Assembly: GCA_002395835.1 (NCBI GenBank)
Contig: DGVD01000011.1
Location: forward strand, 175,360-239,359
Length of the DNA: 64,000 nt
Direction: 5' to 3'
From: Bacteroidales bacterium UBA4293
GTDB taxonomy: Bacteria; Bacteroidota; Bacteroidia; Bacteroidales; Bacteroidaceae
Shown here in pieces: positions 26,658 through 34,944 of this stretch. How positions within the stretch are numbered: position 1 is the first letter of the stretch; each line of letters starts with the position of its first letter. The notes beneath the pieces are model-generated. The model was not told where the DNA came from and did not search any database. It worked only from the letters and a program-made list of their open reading frames with translations. Position numbers and translations under genes: made by a program.

Positions 26658-26677
26658 ACCTAAAAATGTTTTTAGGT
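26658..26677. promoter_or_regulatory. 20-bp palindrome in the leader of the winged-helix gene
   Basis: ACCTAAAAA and TTTTTAGGT (9 bp each) flank a TG centre. It lies between the -7 box at 26693-26700 and the ATG at 26622, where an operator or an RNA stem could control this gene. Confidence 0.4.
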
Positions 26678-26692
26678 TGCTGTTATCGCGCA

Positions 26693-26700
26693 CAAAAGTA
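26693..26700 (-). promoter_or_regulatory. -7 box TACTTTTG before the winged-helix gene
   Basis: Exact TAnnTTTG match on the minus strand, about 70 bases before the ATG. Confidence 0.6.
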
Positions 26701-26804
26701 CTGCTTTTCTTTTAAATATCCAAAAAAAATAAAGAAAAACAGATGAGATTGAGCAAATTAAAGCCTTTTTGGAGGGTTTTGTTGCTCAAATGAGTTTGTT
26801 TTAT

Positions 26805-26812
26805 TAAATTTG
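26805..26812 (+). promoter_or_regulatory. -7 box TAAATTTG before the esterase-LysM gene
   Basis: Exact TAnnTTTG match, 27 bases before the ATG at 26840. An in-frame TTG at 26810 lies inside this box and is therefore rejected as a start. Confidence 0.6.
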
Positions 26813-26839
26813 CATTTGTTCTTTTCTAAAAATGAACGG

Positions 26840-27838
26840 ATGAAAAAGCTTTTATTTTTATTTTTGCTAAGTTCTTTTTACACTTATGTGTTTTCCCAGG
26901 ATTTGGTTCCGATGAGAGGAAAAATTAAGGGTGGATATGATTTCTGGTTGTATGAGCCTAAAGGCTGGGAAGCGGATTCTATTCAGAAACCTTTAGTCGT
27001 ATTTCTACATGGAGCTAGTCTTTGTGGAAGAAATCTTGACCGGGTGAGAAGGTATGGTACTCTAGATGCGTTGGACCGAGGCCGAATGATTGATGCTTTT
27101 GTATTAGCTCCTCAAAATCCTGGCGGTGCCTGGAAGCCTTCAATGATTATGGATGCTGTAAATTGGGTGTCGGAAAACTACCAAGTGGATACAAACAGAA
27201 TTTATGTTTTGGGAATGAGCCTTGGTGGCTATGGTACGATTGATTTTGCGGCTACTTATCCAGATAAAATAGCTGCAGCTATGGCCATTTGTGGCGGTGG
27301 AACTGTAAAGAATTTAGAAGATCTTAATTCTATCCCCTTATGGATTCTACACGGAACTGCAGATAAGGCTGTTCCTATATCTCATTCCGATAAAGTGGTA
27401 GAGGCCATGAAGAAAAATGGTGATGCTACTCGTCTCATTTACACCCGTTTAAAAGGGTTGAATCATGGACGTCCTGCTAGAATATTCTATTTAAATGAAA
27501 CCTATGAATGGCTGTTTTTGCATTCATTGCTGGATGAGGAACGTCCTGTTAATAAAGATTTTTTAATCACACCAGAAAGGTTGCAGACGGCATATAGGGA
27601 CCTGGGAAGAAGGGGACACTTGCCAGTCAGTTCATCTGTTAATAAATTGGAATCTGAAACCCAACAGCAGAAGGAAGTGGCATCTGAGATAGCTTCTGCT
27701 CAATACTATAAAGTCCGTAGTGGCGATAACCTTTCCAGTATAGCAAAAAAGCACAAAGTTTCTATAGTAAGTATTCGAAATTTGAACAACTTAACGAGTG
27801 ATAGATTAAGTATTGGTCAACGTCTTCGTATCAGATAA
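26840..27838 (+). CDS. Exported alpha/beta-hydrolase (esterase) with LysM domain
   Basis: A 332-residue secreted protein (signal peptide about 1-20, MKKLLFLFLLSSFYTYVFSQ). Residues about 25-230 form a phospholipase/carboxylesterase-type alpha/beta hydrolase: oxyanion region VVFLHGASLCG near 55-65, nucleophile elbow LGMSLGGYG near 124-132, then LHGTADKAVP near 170-179 (Asp) and NHGRPARIFY near 210-219 (His). A C-terminal LysM domain near 285-331 (YKVRSGDNLSSIAKKHKV) should tether it to peptidoglycan. The substrate is not evident; a wall-linked ester such as an acetyl or lipid ester is possible. It sits upstream of rpoD, which has its own promoter. Confidence 0.83.
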   Translation: MKKLLFLFLLSSFYTYVFSQDLVPMRGKIKGGYDFWLYEPKGWEADSIQKPLVVFLHGASLCGRNLDRVRRYGTLDALDRGRMIDAFVLAPQNPGGAWKPSMIMDAVNWVSENYQVDTNRIYVLGMSLGGYGTIDFAATYPDKIAAAMAICGGGTVKNLEDLNSIPLWILHGTADKAVPISHSDKVVEAMKKNGDATRLIYTRLKGLNHGRPARIFYLNETYEWLFLHSLLDEERPVNKDFLITPERLQTAYRDLGRRGHLPVSSSVNKLESETQQQKEVASEIASAQYYKVRSGDNLSSIAKKHKVSIVSIRNLNNLTSDRLSIGQRLRIR

Positions 27839-27871
27839 CTTAAAATCTTCTATTTTTTATTAAAAAGTAGG

Positions 27872-27900
27872 TTTGTTCTTGAAAAAAAATAGTAATTTTG
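27872..27900 (+). promoter_or_regulatory. rpoD promoter: TTTG (27872-27875), TAATTTTG (27893-27900)
   Basis: Both Bacteroidetes promoter elements are exact, with a 17-base spacer, slightly short of the usual 19-21. The -7 box ends 22 bases before the rpoD ATG. Confidence 0.6.
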
Positions 27901-27922
27901 TGGCCAAATTGTATTTTATAGA

Positions 27923-28786
27923 ATGAGACAGCTTAAAATTAATAGAAGTATCACCAATCGTAACAGTGCTGCATTGGATAAGTATCTTGTTGAGATTGGT
28001 CGTGAAGAGTTGATTACGGTTGAAGAAGAAGTTGAATTGGCCCAGAAGATTCGTCAGGGTGATGCTAAGGCTTTGGAGCGCTTAACTCGTGCAAATCTTC
28101 GCTTTGTGGTATCAGTAGCAAAACAGTATCAGAATCAGGGTTTGACATTACCGGATTTAGTGAATGAAGGAAACTTGGGCCTGATTAAGGCTGCTCAGAA
28201 ATTTGATGAAACTCGTGGATTTAAGTTTATCTCCTATGCAGTCTGGTGGATTCGTCAGAGTATTCTACAGGCATTGGCTGAACAGGCTCGTATCGTTCGT
28301 CTTCCTTTGAATCAGGTGGGATCCCTGAATAAGATCAATAAGGCTTTGGCTCGTTTTGAGCAGGAGAATGGGCGTCGTCCTTCTACCGATGAGTTGGCCG
28401 ATCAGCTAGGTGAAGACGAGGATCGTATTCAGTTGGCATTGCGTTCCAGTGGCCGTCATATATCCATGGATGCTCCATTCCAGGATGGAGATAATGACAA
28501 TTGTATGATGGACGTGATGGCTTCAGATTCTCCTTCTACAGATAATGAAATGGACAAGGAATCACTTCGAATTGAGTTGGAGCGTTCCTTGAAAAAAATC
28601 CTCACAGAAAAAGAAATTCAAGTCATAAAAATGTCTTTCGGCATAGGTATGCCAGAACGTTCTCTGGAGGAAATTGGCGCACATTTTGATTTGACTCGTG
28701 AGCGTGTGCGTCAAATTAAAGAAAAATCTTTGAAGAAGTTGCGTGAAGATGTCAACAGCTCTATTTTGAAGAAATTCTTGGGCTAA
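27923..28786 (+). CDS. rpoD: Primary RNA polymerase sigma factor (Bacteroidetes type)
   Basis: Housekeeping sigma factor that recognises the TTTG/TAnnTTTG promoters seen throughout this window. At 287 residues it lacks region 1.1 and the long non-conserved region of E. coli sigma-70. Visible: region 1.2 near 14-45, region 2 near 55-125 (ANLRFVVSVAKQYQ, NEGNLGLIKAAQKFD, RGFKFISYAVWWIRQSI), region 3 near 135-205, region 4 near 225-280 with the helix-turn-helix FDLTRERVRQIKEKSLKKLR. An EFR1-type gene starts 3 bases after its stop and a HpaII-like gene follows 4 bases after that. Confidence 0.96.
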   Translation: MRQLKINRSITNRNSAALDKYLVEIGREELITVEEEVELAQKIRQGDAKALERLTRANLRFVVSVAKQYQNQGLTLPDLVNEGNLGLIKAAQKFDETRGFKFISYAVWWIRQSILQALAEQARIVRLPLNQVGSLNKINKALARFEQENGRRPSTDELADQLGEDEDRIQLALRSSGRHISMDAPFQDGDNDNCMMDVMASDSPSTDNEMDKESLRIELERSLKKILTEKEIQVIKMSFGIGMPERSLEEIGAHFDLTRERVRQIKEKSLKKLREDVNSSILKKFLG

Positions 28787-28789
28787 AAT

Positions 28790-29551
28790 ATGATTGCTTA
28801 TTTTTCTGGAACAGGTAATACAGAGTGGGTAGCCCGTAAGCTATCCACTCTTGTTTGTGATGCCCAATTGGTTAATATGGCTCATGATAATCATGTGGAT
28901 TGGCAGAATGTCCAGATACTAGGTATACTTTTTCCAGTGCATGCATGGGGCATTCCTTCCCTTGTAAAGCGTTTCATTACTTCCATACCTCAAAATCATG
29001 TTATACCTTATATATATATGGTTTGTACATGCGGGGATGATATAGGAGAAACTTTGGCTCTTTTTAATGGCTTAATGGAAGACAGGGGACAGTCGTGCAG
29101 TTTAGCTTGCTCTGTTCAAATGCCTAATACTTATGTTAATCTTCCAGGCTTTGATGTGGATCCCATTTTACTTCAGAAAGAAAAAGTGAGGAGGGCTGAA
29201 GATCGTTTGAAAGTCATCGCACAGAGAATCTGCCAGAAAGAGAAGGTTGTCGATGTGGTTAAGGGGGATTTCCCTAAATTGAAAAGTGGACCTTTCCGTT
29301 CTCTTTTTAGGCGTTTCCTAGTCAAGGACTCTTATTTCCATTTTACAACTGATTGTGTGGGATGCGGCCATTGTGAGGGGATTTGCCCTGTGGGGAATAT
29401 ACAGATAAAGGATAAACATCCCTTATGGTTGGGAAATGGGAATTGTATGACTTGTATGGCTTGTTATCATTCATGTCCCAAGCATGCCATACGGTTCGGA
29501 AAGTTTACAGACGACAAGGGACAGTACTTATTTGAGAATTTAATGCATTAA
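28790..29551 (+). CDS. EFR1-family flavodoxin-ferredoxin fusion protein
   Basis: Predicted electron-transfer protein with an N-terminal flavodoxin-like domain (FMN phosphate loop SGTGNT at residues 5-10, following MIAYF) and a C-terminal bacterial ferredoxin domain with two cysteine clusters: CVGCGHCEGICP near 190-201 and CMTCMACYHSCP near 219-230, each the CxxCxxCxxxCP pattern for a [4Fe-4S] cluster. The 253-residue size is typical of this family in anaerobes. It starts 3 bases after rpoD and ends 4 bases before the HpaII-like gene, so it is read from the rpoD transcript. The redox partner is unknown. Confidence 0.88.
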   Translation: MIAYFSGTGNTEWVARKLSTLVCDAQLVNMAHDNHVDWQNVQILGILFPVHAWGIPSLVKRFITSIPQNHVIPYIYMVCTCGDDIGETLALFNGLMEDRGQSCSLACSVQMPNTYVNLPGFDVDPILLQKEKVRRAEDRLKVIAQRICQKEKVVDVVKGDFPKLKSGPFRSLFRRFLVKDSYFHFTTDCVGCGHCEGICPVGNIQIKDKHPLWLGNGNCMTCMACYHSCPKHAIRFGKFTDDKGQYLFENLMH

Positions 29552-29555
29552 GGTT

Positions 29556-30638
29556 ATGGCTTTTACTGCAACCAGACGTGAATGGTCTGAATTGTATACA
29601 TTCTTATATTTACTTCATGAAGGATGTGTCACATTGGGAAATGAACAGGGCGAAGGAACTTCCAGGGTTCTAGCTATTGCTTATATCCTTCGGAAGGAGC
29701 AGAATAATTTCCGCAAGTATTATGTACTGGAAAAGGAAATTCATGTAGTGGGTGAGGACATGGATTCACATTTCATTCGTGAAGATTTTGGAATTGCATC
29801 TAGTTTAATATTGGATGTATTGACAAAGTGCCATGAAGACGAAGTGGAATCTCCTGAAGGAGTGGAAGAGTTCTTGAATGAGCTGGGTATTTATTCCCTT
29901 AGTGCTAGAGCAGAGGATGGTACAGATGTTCAGATCGCTTTTTATAGTGTGGATGCTGTTCCGGTTGGTTTTCGTATACTTACCAAATTAGGAGGCATGC
30001 GTCCTTTATTGGATGGCGGGCGTGCAGCTAATATTAAGTTTGAACAGACGGGCGTTCGTTTTTCTAGTCCTGCCATAAACAAAATAAACAGTCTAGAGAC
30101 TCCTCATGAGGTATTGGATAGAATCCTTATGATAGAGCGTCTAGGAGGGCAACTTAAATTTAATGATGCTGCGGATAAGATATTCCGTAGCAACTTACAT
30201 CTTATCGACCTCCATTTTCCTCGTGTATTGGGGGAAATGGCTCGTATCTTTTATATGGAGGATGTTAATAAGGTAAGTGAATTGGTGGAACGCATGAAGG
30301 TGCAAAATCCTTTGAAGATTAAGGATGAACTTATACGTAAGCATGGATACTATGAATATAAAATGAAAGAGTTTTTGTTAGCCATAGCCCAAGGTATGCG
30401 TCCGGCAAAATTGTATAATGGAGTGGAAAGCGCCATCGGTGGTATGCTTGTCATGGATTCAAAAGGCTCAATTATGTGCTATTATAAAAATGAGAGGCAA
30501 ACTTTTGCAAATTATCTTTATAACAATACTCGTTTTTTAAAGGGTGATTTGCAAAAAGACCATTATGGTTATTTAGAACGTGAAAACGGCTTGTATTATT
30601 TAAGGCTGAATGTGAAGGTCGGTTTGATAAAGAAATAA
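29556..30638 (+). CDS. HpaII-family restriction endonuclease homologue (orphan)
   Basis: A 360-residue soluble protein that I recognise as a relative of the type II restriction enzyme HpaII (358 residues, CCGG-specific). Shared landmarks: an N-terminal REWSELYTFLYLL (residues 8-20), the middle block ERLGGQLKFNDAADKIFRSNLHL near 194-216, and the C-terminal YEYKMKEFLLAIAQGMRPAKLYNG near 266-289 followed by FANYLYNNTRF near 317-327. The segment GFRILTKLG (138-146) aligns with what I remember as a GFSIKSxLG-type segment, so the usual catalytic lysine position may hold leucine. No methyltransferase gene is in the window, while CCGG sites are common. It may be an inactive or repurposed family member. 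Similarity is judged from memory and the active-site alignment is tentative. Confidence 0.72.
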   Translation: MAFTATRREWSELYTFLYLLHEGCVTLGNEQGEGTSRVLAIAYILRKEQNNFRKYYVLEKEIHVVGEDMDSHFIREDFGIASSLILDVLTKCHEDEVESPEGVEEFLNELGIYSLSARAEDGTDVQIAFYSVDAVPVGFRILTKLGGMRPLLDGGRAANIKFEQTGVRFSSPAINKINSLETPHEVLDRILMIERLGGQLKFNDAADKIFRSNLHLIDLHFPRVLGEMARIFYMEDVNKVSELVERMKVQNPLKIKDELIRKHGYYEYKMKEFLLAIAQGMRPAKLYNGVESAIGGMLVMDSKGSIMCYYKNERQTFANYLYNNTRFLKGDLQKDHYGYLERENGLYYLRLNVKVGLIKK

Positions 30639-30639
30639 A

Positions 30640-30668
30640 AAAAGGGCTCGTTTAAAGCGGGCCCTTTT
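30640..30668. terminator. Bidirectional terminator between the HpaII-like gene and GH13
   Basis: Stem of 11 bp with one G-U pair (30640-30650 with 30658-30668) and a 7-base loop, A-rich on the left and T-rich on the right. It lies in the 32 bases between two convergent stops. Confidence 0.85.
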
Positions 30669-30670
30669 CT

Positions 30671-32356
30671 TTATAATAAATTAAGCTTAATAATTACGGA
30701 ATCATAGGCTTTCACATCCACCGTACAAATTTTTTCTGGCAGGAACTGATAAACTCCTTGTGCCCCTGTGAGTAGTTCTACACCTGGAGCATCTGCTTTA
30801 CATTTCATGTTCAGGTATTTGAAAGCATGTTCAGGAATCTTCACACCTATTCGTGCGTCAGAATTACTGAAATTAGCCACAATCAAAAGTACGTTGTCAT
30901 CTTTTTTCCTTAGATAAGCATAGTGTCGTTGGTCATTCAGCATCCAACCGCCATAGTTTACGTACATAAGGTCGAACATCTCTCCCTCACGTATTGCTGG
31001 TTCTTGATTGCAGAGGGTTAACAGTTTCTTGTAGAATCCCCTTAGTTCTATTTCTGAAGGTTTCAACAAGGCTCCGTCAAACTTTCCCTTGTTTCTCCAC
31101 CTGCGTATGGTATCTACGGTCCAATAGTCGAAGATGGTTGTTCTACCATCTATTCCACTGAATCCTTCATTGTCCATACCTCTTTCTCCTAATTCTTGTC
31201 CGAAGTAAATCATGACAGGATTCTTGAACAGTGTGGCAGAAACAGTCATGGCTGCTTTTGCTTTTAGGCCTGATCCTAGGAAATAATTACTTCCGATGCG
31301 CTGCTCATCATGGTTCTCCAGGAAATTCAGCATGTGATCCTGAATGTCTGTTACATTCTGCCAGCATCCGGTTAGGTTGGAAGCTGATGTCTTGTTACAA
31401 GCCACAGAGCGCAGTGTATCGTATAAACCTACTTTGTCGTATAGATAGTCGAATTTTCCGTGGTAGATGTAGTTGCGATAAGATACCGGATTATAAATCT
31501 CTGCAATGAAGATGATTACCGGATTCTTTTCTTTGATTTGGGGAATAACCCATCCCCAGAACTCCACAGGTACCATTTCGGCCATATCGCAACGGAATCC
31601 ATCCACACCCATCGCTGTCCAGTAAAGCAGGATATCCAGCATTTTGTGCCATGTGTCTGGAATTGGTGTGAAGTAATTATGGTCGATGCTGTAGTCTCGG
31701 CCATAATTTAGTTTCACAGTTTCATACCAGTCATTACGGCTAACCCAGTAACCGAAGACATCGTTTCCAGAAGCTTTGGCTGGGATTTCAACGTAGGGTT
31801 TGCTTTCTCCTGCATTCATATCTATGCCGGTCAGTTGATGGCCGGGATAGTAATAAAAATTGTTATTAGGGAGAAAAGAAAATTCCAGGTTGTCCATCTC
31901 GCCTAAGTCTTTTACTCCAGCGGGTTTAGCATCTGAATGGTATTGTCGTGCCACATGATTTGGAACGAAATCCATAATGACTTTTAATCCGGCCTTGTGT
32001 GTACGGTTTACCAGATTCTTGAATTCCTTCAGTCGCTCTGGAACCTTTACGGCTAGGTCTGGGTCAATATCGTAATAGTCTTTCACCGCGTAGGGTGACC
32101 CGGCTTTTCCTTTAACTATAGCTGGATGGTCTTTTCTGATGCCGTATGCAGTATAGTCGGTCTGAGTGGCATGTTCTAGCAATCCTGTATACCAAATATG
32201 GGTTATACCCATGCTCTTGATTTCATTCAGCGCTTTGTTTGTGAAATCTGCCATAGTACCACATCCATTGGTCTCTTTATCACCATTTTGGAAGTTGGCC
32301 ACGCAGTCATTGCCAAACAGTCGGGTAAATACTTGATATATGATTGGTTTTTCCAT
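30671..32356 (-). CDS. GH13 alpha-amylase family glycoside hydrolase
   Basis: Cytoplasmic alpha-glucan hydrolase or transferase with a (beta/alpha)8 barrel; 561 residues and no signal peptide. GH13 conserved regions: DFVPNHV near 125-131, GFRCDMAEM near 251-259 (nucleophile Asp), IFIAEIY near 279-285 (acid/base Glu) and LENHDEQR near 346-353 (stabilising Asp). A C-terminal beta-domain follows near 470-560. The fabD gene lies 9 bases upstream, so it is probably co-transcribed. The precise activity (maltogenic, cyclodextrin or maltodextrin hydrolysis) cannot be told; it suits internal glycogen or maltodextrin turnover. Confidence 0.9.
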   Translation of the reverse strand: MEKPIIYQVFTRLFGNDCVANFQNGDKETNGCGTMADFTNKALNEIKSMGITHIWYTGLLEHATQTDYTAYGIRKDHPAIVKGKAGSPYAVKDYYDIDPDLAVKVPERLKEFKNLVNRTHKAGLKVIMDFVPNHVARQYHSDAKPAGVKDLGEMDNLEFSFLPNNNFYYYPGHQLTGIDMNAGESKPYVEIPAKASGNDVFGYWVSRNDWYETVKLNYGRDYSIDHNYFTPIPDTWHKMLDILLYWTAMGVDGFRCDMAEMVPVEFWGWVIPQIKEKNPVIIFIAEIYNPVSYRNYIYHGKFDYLYDKVGLYDTLRSVACNKTSASNLTGCWQNVTDIQDHMLNFLENHDEQRIGSNYFLGSGLKAKAAMTVSATLFKNPVMIYFGQELGERGMDNEGFSGIDGRTTIFDYWTVDTIRRWRNKGKFDGALLKPSEIELRGFYKKLLTLCNQEPAIREGEMFDLMYVNYGGWMLNDQRHYAYLRKKDDNVLLIVANFSNSDARIGVKIPEHAFKYLNMKCKADAPGVELLTGAQGVYQFLPEKICTVDVKAYDSVIIKLNLL

Positions 32357-32365
32357 GTGTAATGA

Positions 32366-33253
32366 TTAAATAAGTCCGTGAACGGTTACGTTTCGGTCTA
32401 TTTTTGCAATCATGCCTTGAAGTGCTTTGCCTGGTCCGCATTCGGTGAAGTCTGTAGCACCGGCTGCAATCATGTTCTGTACCTCATAGGTCCATTTTAC
32501 AGGAGCGGTAAGCTGTGCAATCAGGTTTTTCTTGATTTCTTCAGGGTTAGTATGTGCCTGTGCATCTACATTCTGATATACTGGGCACTTAGGAGTAGAG
32601 AAAGCTGTAGCTTCTATAGCAGCTTGTAACTCGTCCTTAGCTGGCTGCATAAGTGGAGAGTGGAATGCACCACCTACTGGCAGTGGAAGAGCACGCTTTG
32701 CACCTGCAGCCTTCAATGCCTCGCAAGCTTCAGCTATTGCTTCGTTGTTACCTGAGATAACCAATTGGCCAGGGTTATTATAATTGGCACAAACTACCAC
32801 GTGGCCTGGTTTGTTGATAGAAGCGCAAACTTCTTCAATCTTTTCATCGGGCAGGCCAATGATGGCAGCCATTGTGGATGGGGCAGCCTCGCATGCTTTC
32901 TGCATGGCTTGAGCACGCTGTGAAACCAGTTTCAGGCCATCCTCGAAAGATAGTGCGCCAGCAGCTACCAGGGCAGAGAACTCACCCAGAGAGTGACCAC
33001 CTACCATGTCTGCGTTAAACTTGTCGCCAAGGCAAATGGCAGAAATAACTGAGTGAAGGAATACAGCAGGCTGGGTAACCTTGGTCTGCTTCAGCTCTTC
33101 AGCTGTGCCTTCAAACATGATTTTTGTAATTTCAAAACCTAAAATCTCATTAGCTTTGTCAAACAGCTCTTTTGCTTTTGGATTATTCTCGTACAGGTCC
33201 TTGCCCATACCAGAAAATTGTGCACCCTGTCCAGGGAAAACAAATGCGTTCAT
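32366..33253 (-). CDS. fabD: Malonyl-CoA:ACP transacylase
   Basis: Transfers malonyl groups from CoA to acyl-carrier protein at the start of fatty-acid synthesis. The 295-residue protein has FPGQGAQ at 6-12, the nucleophile elbow GHSLGEFSAL near 91-100 and GGAFHSPLM near 199-207 containing the catalytic His. It starts 21 bases downstream of the RNase G gene and is followed after 9 bases by the GH13 gene. Confidence 0.95.
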   Translation of the reverse strand: MNAFVFPGQGAQFSGMGKDLYENNPKAKELFDKANEILGFEITKIMFEGTAEELKQTKVTQPAVFLHSVISAICLGDKFNADMVGGHSLGEFSALVAAGALSFEDGLKLVSQRAQAMQKACEAAPSTMAAIIGLPDEKIEEVCASINKPGHVVVCANYNNPGQLVISGNNEAIAEACEALKAAGAKRALPLPVGGAFHSPLMQPAKDELQAAIEATAFSTPKCPVYQNVDAQAHTNPEEIKKNLIAQLTAPVKWTYEVQNMIAAGATDFTECGPGKALQGMIAKIDRNVTVHGLI

Positions 33254-33274
33254 TACTCTATTTATTTTAAGTGT

Positions 33275-34849
33275 TTAATTATTATCTTTACTGTCCTTCA
33301 TGTCAATTTCTTCCCCATTTTTATCATAGAAGATGTACTGTAGGAAGGCAAGTGACTGATTCGGTACAATTTTTATGCCGAAGCCATATTTCATCTGCCA
33401 TTTTCTCTTCAATGAGAAGATACCCTGATCAATATAGGCTGCGACATAAGGGTGGATATGTAGTTTGAATTTCCTGATTTCTAGCTTGTTGACCAGATAA
33501 TCAATTTTATTCTCCAATGTATCTGTAAACAAAATGGAAGACCGAATTCTTCCTTTGCCAAAGCAAGTAGGGCAGACTTCATCTACCACCACATCCATGG
33601 CAGGACGTACACGCTGTCTTGTGATTTGCATCAGACCGAACTTACTGAGAGGCAGAATATTGTGCTTCGCCCGGTCTTTTTGCATGTTCTGGCACATGCG
33701 CTCATAGAGCTTCTGGCGATTTTCAGGCTCGTGCATGTCGATGAAATCCACTACAATGATTCCACCCATATCACGCAGTCTGAGTTGGCGTGCCAGCTCG
33801 TCTGCAGCACCCAGATTCACGTCAATGGCGTTATTCTCTTGTCCGTCGTTCGATTTGGAACGATTTCCACTATTCACATCCACTACATGCAGAGCCTCGG
33901 TATGCTCTATAATGAGATAGGCTCCATGCTTGAATGTGATGGTCTTTCCGAAAGAAGATTTCAGCTGTTTGGTAACAGCAAAATTGTCGAAGATAGGAAG
34001 ATTACCCGTATATTTCTTTACAATCTGTACTCTGTCTGGGGCAATGAGGGAGACGTAGTCTTTTACCTCTTCAAATACGTTTTCGTCGTTCACGTAGATA
34101 TTCTCATAAGAAGGGTTGAATAGATCCCTGAGCAAGGCTACGGTACGGCTTGTTTCTTCATAACAAAGTTGGGGCAACTTTGTAGCTTTTTGAGCTTTTG
34201 TAATAGTGTCTTCCCAGTGCTTGAGCAGTGTCTTCAGCTCTAAATCCAGTTCTGCCACTCTTTTTCCTTCGGCCACTGTACGTACAATGACTCCCATATT
34301 CTTAGGCTTGATGCTTTGGATGAGCTGCTTGAGACGGGTACGTTCTTCGCTCGACTTGATTTTAGTGGAAACAGAAACTTTATTGTTGAATGGCATGAGA
34401 ACCAGATATCTGCCGGCAAAAGAGAGTTCGCTGGTCAGACGCGGCCCTTTTGTAGAAATAGGCTCTTTTACAATCTGGACCAGCACTTCTTGTCCGGGTT
34501 CCAGGGTGTTCTGCACGCTTCCATCCTTGGCAATGTCGGGAAGCATGGTTGCCTTACTTAGAGGGAAAAGTTTCTGTTTGTTACTTAAAACCTGTTTCAG
34601 ATATTTTTGGTAAGAACTAAATTGAGGACCAAGGTCAAGGTAATGAAGGAATGCGTCACGTTCATAACCCACATCCACGAAGCAGGCGTTCAATCCAGGC
34701 ATAATCTTTCTGACTTTGCCCAGATAAATGTTGCCTACGGAAAAAGAGGCGGAACGGCCTTCTTTTTGGAACTCTACTAAGGTTTTGTCCTCAAGCAGAG
34801 CAATGGAAATATCCTTAGGCTGGACATCAATAATTACTTCGCTGGTCAT
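33275..34849 (-). CDS. rng: Ribonuclease E/G family endoribonuclease
   Basis: Single-strand-specific RNA endonuclease used in rRNA maturation and mRNA decay. The 524-residue protein has an N-terminal S1-like domain near 38-130 (VGNIYLGKVRKIMPGLNACFVDVG), a sensor/RNase H-like region, the metal-binding DIVVDF-type segments seen here as DVNSGNRS near 331-338 and IVVDFIDMHEP near 369-379, and a Zn-link CPTCFGKGR near 429-437. There is no long C-terminal scaffold, so it is RNase G-like. A 16-bp perfect hairpin lies 33 bases before its ATG and could act as terminator of the upstream operon, as a leader structure, or both. Confidence 0.94.
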   Translation of the reverse strand: MTSEVIIDVQPKDISIALLEDKTLVEFQKEGRSASFSVGNIYLGKVRKIMPGLNACFVDVGYERDAFLHYLDLGPQFSSYQKYLKQVLSNKQKLFPLSKATMLPDIAKDGSVQNTLEPGQEVLVQIVKEPISTKGPRLTSELSFAGRYLVLMPFNNKVSVSTKIKSSEERTRLKQLIQSIKPKNMGVIVRTVAEGKRVAELDLELKTLLKHWEDTITKAQKATKLPQLCYEETSRTVALLRDLFNPSYENIYVNDENVFEEVKDYVSLIAPDRVQIVKKYTGNLPIFDNFAVTKQLKSSFGKTITFKHGAYLIIEHTEALHVVDVNSGNRSKSNDGQENNAIDVNLGAADELARQLRLRDMGGIIVVDFIDMHEPENRQKLYERMCQNMQKDRAKHNILPLSKFGLMQITRQRVRPAMDVVVDEVCPTCFGKGRIRSSILFTDTLENKIDYLVNKLEIRKFKLHIHPYVAAYIDQGIFSLKRKWQMKYGFGIKIVPNQSLAFLQYIFYDKNGEEIDMKDSKDNN

Positions 34850-34882
34850 TAAAAATTACATTTTAGTTCATAAGTTTATAAA

Positions 34883-34928
34883 CGAAGAACAAACCTGAGA
34901 CCAAAAAACTGTTCAGGTTTGTTCTTCG
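34883..34928 (-). terminator. 16-bp hairpin between the small ribosomal protein gene and rng
   Basis: Perfect inverted repeat 34883-34898 with 34913-34928, 14-base loop. On the minus strand it follows the small ribosomal protein gene by 17 bases and precedes rng by 33 bases; the T tract after the stem is weak, so partial readthrough is likely. Confidence 0.7.
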
Positions 34929-34944
34929 CAAGAAAGACGAGGCT

